A DNA stretch of 64,000 bases. It comes from Chrysogorgia sp. JL179-B06. Its lineage: Eukaryota > Cnidaria > Anthozoa > Scleralcyonacea > Chrysogorgiidae. Location of the stretch: NCBI GenBank assembly GCA_035772405.1, contig JAYKKM010000371.1, positions 22,501 to 86,500 of the forward strand. The letters run 5' to 3'. Below the pieces are notes generated by a model. It did no database searches. It was not told the origin of the DNA and saw only the letters and a program-made list of their open reading frames with translations. This document shows, one piece after another, positions 60,494 through 64,000 of this stretch. The position numbers were made by a program, and so were the translations under genes. Each line of letters begins with the position of its first letter. The first letter of the stretch is position 1.

Positions 60494-62085
60494 TTGAAAT
60501 GTGGGGAAATGTCAAATGTACAATGTCAGATGCACTTGATAACTACAATTTTCAACAATTTGAGCATCAATAGCGTCCAATATGTAAGAGGGAAATGCCT
60601 TAGTACCGATGAAATTGCCTTGAAAGTGAAATTCACTTGCATGAAGTGCTTGAAAGGATGGTTTGAAATGGAGAACACAACAGCACTGAAGATCAGCTAC
60701 CTTGAAATACTCAATGTATTACTGGTTACGAAATGGGGAATTAAGGTGAAAAGGGATTGTTCCAAGGACGGTTGAGACGGCTTTGCTCTAAAACACACAG
60801 CAAATTTAGATACAAGACAGGAGATGCTTAGTTATGAAACTCGCTAGTATAATTGAAGTGGAAAGATATTTGGAAGATATGCAAACGATCACAGACTTAC
60901 TTCAAGAGGAAAATATCAGCCTGCAAAACAGATGTGATAATTTATATAAGGAACTGCTAAAACCTGAAGCACGGGAGAGAGAAACACAGGGAGAATTAAA
61001 AGCTGCATATATTGAAATGGATACTTTAAAAAGCAAGAATTCATATATTTATCAGTATGTTGAGAAGATAGAAGAACAGAATTTTAAGAACACTGGAGGA
61101 AAGATTACGGAAGTAAAGGAGCGAAAGCAGCGTCGAAAACTTCTGGAACTCAAAACAAATGTTGACAAGTCATTATGGTTTGCTAAAACCTTAGGCCTAA
61201 ACCTGGACTCAGCATGGTTTAAGGATAGAATGGGAGAAACCTACATATTAAACCTACACATCAGAGGTTCGTCCTAAATCATTTAATGGTTTGCCAGATG
61301 TGGAACAGAAAGGTCAAAAGTATACTGTTTCTGACCGATAAATTCTGCATAAGTGATGCTGCTTATCATGAACTCACTATGACAACAGGAGGAGAACGAC
61401 TGCCAAGAAGCTATTTCATTAAGCAATACAAGGACAATCTCAACCAGCATCCCAGGAGAAGCAGATCGTGCTCAGTTGGTCTTTAAGGAATAATTGGATA
61501 TCAGACTAAGATCACTACTGGTAAACAATATACTTTATGCTGCTATTTCTAATTATGTGTAATAACATGCACTGTACGTACTGGTTATATATAATAGATA
61601 AGGCCAGTGATATCATCACATGCAGTGAACTACCATTAAATAATGAACGGTCCCTAACAAACAATGTATATATTGTTTAGCTACATTGTTGCAGAAAATT
61701 CTGATTATAGATAGTATGTTATAATTTTACACAGGAAACCATGCAGTGGCGGTAATAAAAGGACACAAGGATTATCAGCTACTCAAATCTTCATGCAATG
61801 ATGTATTTGAATACATAAACAAATTAGTCAACGATGGCAACATTTGCATTGATGGAAAATATATCCCTTTGGAAATATTTGTTGGTGGTGATTACAAGGT
61901 ATTATATACATACAGTTTTCCATAATTGCAGTGTAAATTATAATTTAATGTGTACACATCAAATTATAATTTACACTGCAATTATGGAAAACTTGAACAT
62001 TCATTACTTTCATCTGCAGATTATTTTACTGGTGTTGGGAATGAAATGAGCCACATCGGATTTTGCATGCATTTGGAGTAAATGC
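60494..62085 (+). pseudogene. Degenerate multi-exon mobile-family gene
   Basis: Frames in order: a helical coiled-coil part (60834-61130, L-Q-E-E-N-I-S-L-Q-N-R-C-D-N-L), then E-R-K-Q-R-R-K-L-L-E-L-K-T-N-V-D-K-S-L-W-F-A-K, I-L-F-L-T-D-K-F-C-I-S-D-A-A-Y-H-E-L-T-M, L-P-R-S-Y-F-I-K-Q. After an intron, N-H-A-V-A-V-I-K-G and E-I-F-V-G-G-D-Y-K (61734-61898), then L-L-V-L-G-M-K...A-T-S-D-F-A-C-I-W (62025-62070). I recognise this order from uncharacterised, highly repeated genes in sponge and cnidarian genomes. An H-x-D/G-D-Y-K core suggests a transposase, unproved. Stops and frame breaks near 61277 and 62048 inactivate it. Confidence 0.6.
61914..61993. repeat. 80-bp palindrome, one mismatch
   Basis: AGTTTTCCATAATTGCAGTG...AATTT is followed after the centre TGTACA by its reverse complement, with one mismatch. 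It sits in the intron between the G-G-D-Y-K exon and the L-V-L-G-M exon. Confidence 0.95.
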
Positions 62086-62324
62086 CACCAGAGAGACGAG
62101 GGGATTATTATTATTATTATTACTACTACTAATAATGCATTAACAATACTACTAATAATAATGCAGATTGCAGATACCATATTTGCCATGTAACAAAGCA
62201 TATTATATATGGTATTGTGTACTAAAGTATCTAAATTATATCACCATGCACATATATATTAACCTATATTCAGGATGCCATGCCTAGTCTGCTTGTCAAC
62301 AATGATCTAGCTAACACAGTACTT

Positions 62325-62389
62325 GTTCAATCCCTAACAATTTCTGCATACATAGTTACTATGTATGCAGAAATTGTTAGGGATTGAAC
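62325..62389. repeat. 65-bp perfect palindrome, 1-base loop
   Basis: GTTCAATCCCTAACAATTTC-TGCATACATAGT, one T, then the exact reverse complement. The surrounding 62090-62815 shows no gene; TTA/TAA trinucleotide runs lie at 62106-62165. Confidence 0.97.
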
Positions 62390-62815
62390 TGTCAACATAC
62401 CCAATGTGAATATAATAATCTGTATTTTACATTGACAGAATAACCCACTAGGCCTGCTAAGTACTGTAGGTCTAACATGTTACATAATAGATGGAGTACT
62501 GTAAACACAGATTATATATGGAATACATGCCAGTATACAAAACATGGACGTCAAGATCATATTGTCAGAAACATTATAATATTCCTGGTTGAAAAAATTA
62601 TAACCTTATTGCCAGTGACGGCCTCTAACCATTGAGCCATCGAGATTCATATGGAGAGAGGTTACAATGATGCACTGGTTCTAATGATATATGTACTGCC
62701 TATGCACAGCAGTTACTATATATATATCAGTAATGATTGGGTGTGTTAATATATACACTGCTGTTATATCAATAGAATCAGTACATCAATGTAACCTTCA
62801 CTCGCCATCTGAGTC

Positions 62816-62960
62816 GTGGTAGCTCAATGGTCAGAGCATCTCACTGGAAATCAGAAAGTTATCTGTCCGGGACACAGAATAATTTTTCTGAGGATATCAG
62901 CTTGCTTGACAATCATCCATGTACTGTATCGTGTTTCACCCCGAGCTCTCCCTTATTCAC
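62816..62960 (+). mobile_element. tRNA-derived SINE
   Basis: TGGTAGCTCAATGGTCAGAG is a clear tRNA-like A-box region (TAGCTCAATGG). CATCTCACTGGAAATCAGAA and a degenerate B-box follow, then the body TTTTTCTGAGGATATCAGC...TGACAATCATCCATGTACTG shared with the copies at 34150-34262 and 34463-34500. It is too long and mismatched in the stems to be a functional tRNA gene. Confidence 0.7.
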
Positions 62961-63029
62961 TACAGCAGTGTATATATTAACACTGACAAATATACAGTAA
63001 TGCTTGTTTATTGCTACAAAATTGTAGGC

Positions 63030-64000
63030 CAGGTGCAGGTCATACAAACACAGCTGCAAGCTTGAACGTGCCACTGCAAAGTACAAAAGAGCATTAGCAG
63101 TATTGCATGATGGTCATGTGATATCATCATCAGAATCTTCCATTGATACAAGCACCTCTACAGACGATTTAGTCCAGCCAAAAACACCACACCAAGAAGA
63201 AAATCAAGAAACTTCCCAGTATGTACAAGAAGGTATACTGTAGTGGGAATGACAGTCCTGATGAAAACTACAAAAGCAAAATTAAAGAAGAATATGAATC
63301 CATATTCAAGAAAGATTCTGACGCAGATGAATCAAGTACCAGCCATACCATTTCCATAGAAGACCTGGACCAAGGTGAATGAAGACAACACTCCATCATT
63401 GGATAATGGCAGGGAAGATGTGTATTTTCTTGATGATTATTCCCCTGCAGAAGAAGATGATTCAAATTTTGGCAACGAACAGCATTGTAGATCCGATGGT
63501 GAACTTTTTGAGAAGTTTGAGGAATGGTGGCAGGGCCCTGGTGGTGGACGAAAGCAGAAGAAATGTGCACTGCAATGTTCCAGGCAAGTACAGCTTGTTG
63601 CATCCATCCTGAATCACCAAATATTGCTGGCTTGCTTGACAAGAAAATCTTAAGGGATTCTTGAAGCCCTCAATCTTTTTTATATTTTTCTTAAATGTGA
63701 ACAACCTGATGAACTGACCAGTGTTTCATCTGAGCAATTAGGAAACCTGTCAGACCAGATGAAGCAGTGGAGCAAATCCTTTAAAAACCAGGACAGGTTT
63801 TGGGAAAAAAGGATGGATGATTTAACTCACTTAAAAACACCAGCCAATGTGCAGGAATTTGACCATTCACAAGTCGCCAGAGATGCAGTAAGGATCATTG
63901 GGGAGAGCCAAGATGCTTTACCTGAGAAGATGTCTACCCAACAAGAATATATAACAGCCAGGGACTACCTGATAACACTTCTATGCATTAATAATGGAAG
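63030..64000 (+). pseudogene. Tyrosine-recombinase-like gene, N-terminal part, cut by window end
   Basis: Exon-like blocks: about 63028-63232 (S-Y-K-H-S-C-K-L-E-R-A-T-A-K-Y-K-R-A-L, then an acidic Ser/Thr tract), 63244-63376, 63377-63583 (D-G-E-L-F-E-K-F-E-E-W-W-Q-G-P-G-G-G), and 63656-64000 in a third frame (L-S-D-Q-M-K-Q-W-S-K-S-F, V-A-R-D-A-V-R-I-I-G, Y-I-T-A-R-D-Y-L-I-T-L-L-C-I-N-N). The last block resembles the start of the core domain in integrase-like families of aquatic animals, where 'A-R-D-x-L' and 'I-N-N-A-x-R-A-G' precede the catalytic Arg, but the catalytic residues lie beyond the window. Likely splice borders (GAAGGTATAC, CAAGGTGAAT) are visible. Confidence 0.45.

Noticed and set aside
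62816..62890. Functional tRNA gene
   Set aside because: Only the A-box region matches well; stems and B-box are degenerate and a SINE body follows.

Overview
The window looks like AT-rich, repeat-dominated DNA from an animal nuclear genome. Supporting signs are AG/GT exon boundaries, TTAGGG-type motifs, many non-LTR retrotransposons, a BEL/Pao element, TA-flanked mariner elements, TTAA-flanked piggyBac-type MITEs and animal-type uncharacterised mobile gene families. The mix resembles what I know from cnidarian and sponge genomes, so a marine non-bilaterian invertebrate is my guess. No species can be fixed from the sequence alone. I see no convincing host housekeeping gene, rRNA, genuine tRNA, CRISPR array or bacterial operon.

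Layout. 0-8.3 kb: a broken LINE 3' half, a 1.56-kb compound TATC-type microsatellite, a TIR MITE, a decayed Tnp2-like transposase and two oppositely oriented LINE tails. 9.1-12.8 kb: a nearly full-length CR1/L2-type LINE on the minus strand. 14.0-16.3 kb: a tandem array that repeats a TTAA-flanked MITE with its spacer. 16.8-18.7 kb: a complete but inactivated mariner element with ~200-bp TIRs. 21.5-23.4 kb: a truncated BEL/Pao retrotransposon. 23.5-26.2 kb: a multi-exon Tnp2-like gene ending beside a subterminal-repeat block. 27.4-32.3 kb: a RecQ-like exon, a LINE tail and a large degenerate gene of an unnamed family. 32.55-37.63 kb: a 5-kb TIR-bounded element without a large ORF.

Right half. 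37.63-41.99 kb: a ~1,450-codon gene broken only by two single-base frameshifts; I read it as zinc-binding N-terminus, FEN1/XPG-like nuclease core and C-terminal CXC cluster. A second, shorter relative lies at 58.7-59.7 kb. 43.4-46.8 kb: ~1-kb inverted arms around a LINE fragment. 47.6-50.2 kb: three MITEs. 50.6-53.3 kb: an intact Crypton-type (DUF3504) tyrosine recombinase ORF inside a unit bounded by perfect 25-bp inverted repeats. 56.3-58.7 kb: a minus-strand LINE whose ORF1 has an SGNH-esterase signature. 60.5-64.0 kb: degenerate multi-exon genes of an animal mobile family, the last running off the window.

How the parts relate. Almost everything recognisable is a mobile element or its remains, nested into each other. 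The items most worth following are the FEN1-like/CXC family, the inverted-repeat-bounded tyrosine recombinase unit, the shared terminus (CCC-Y-Y-ACCAAA) linking the 5-kb non-autonomous element to the Tnp2-like gene, and several nearly perfect hairpins that interrupt otherwise readable sequence.
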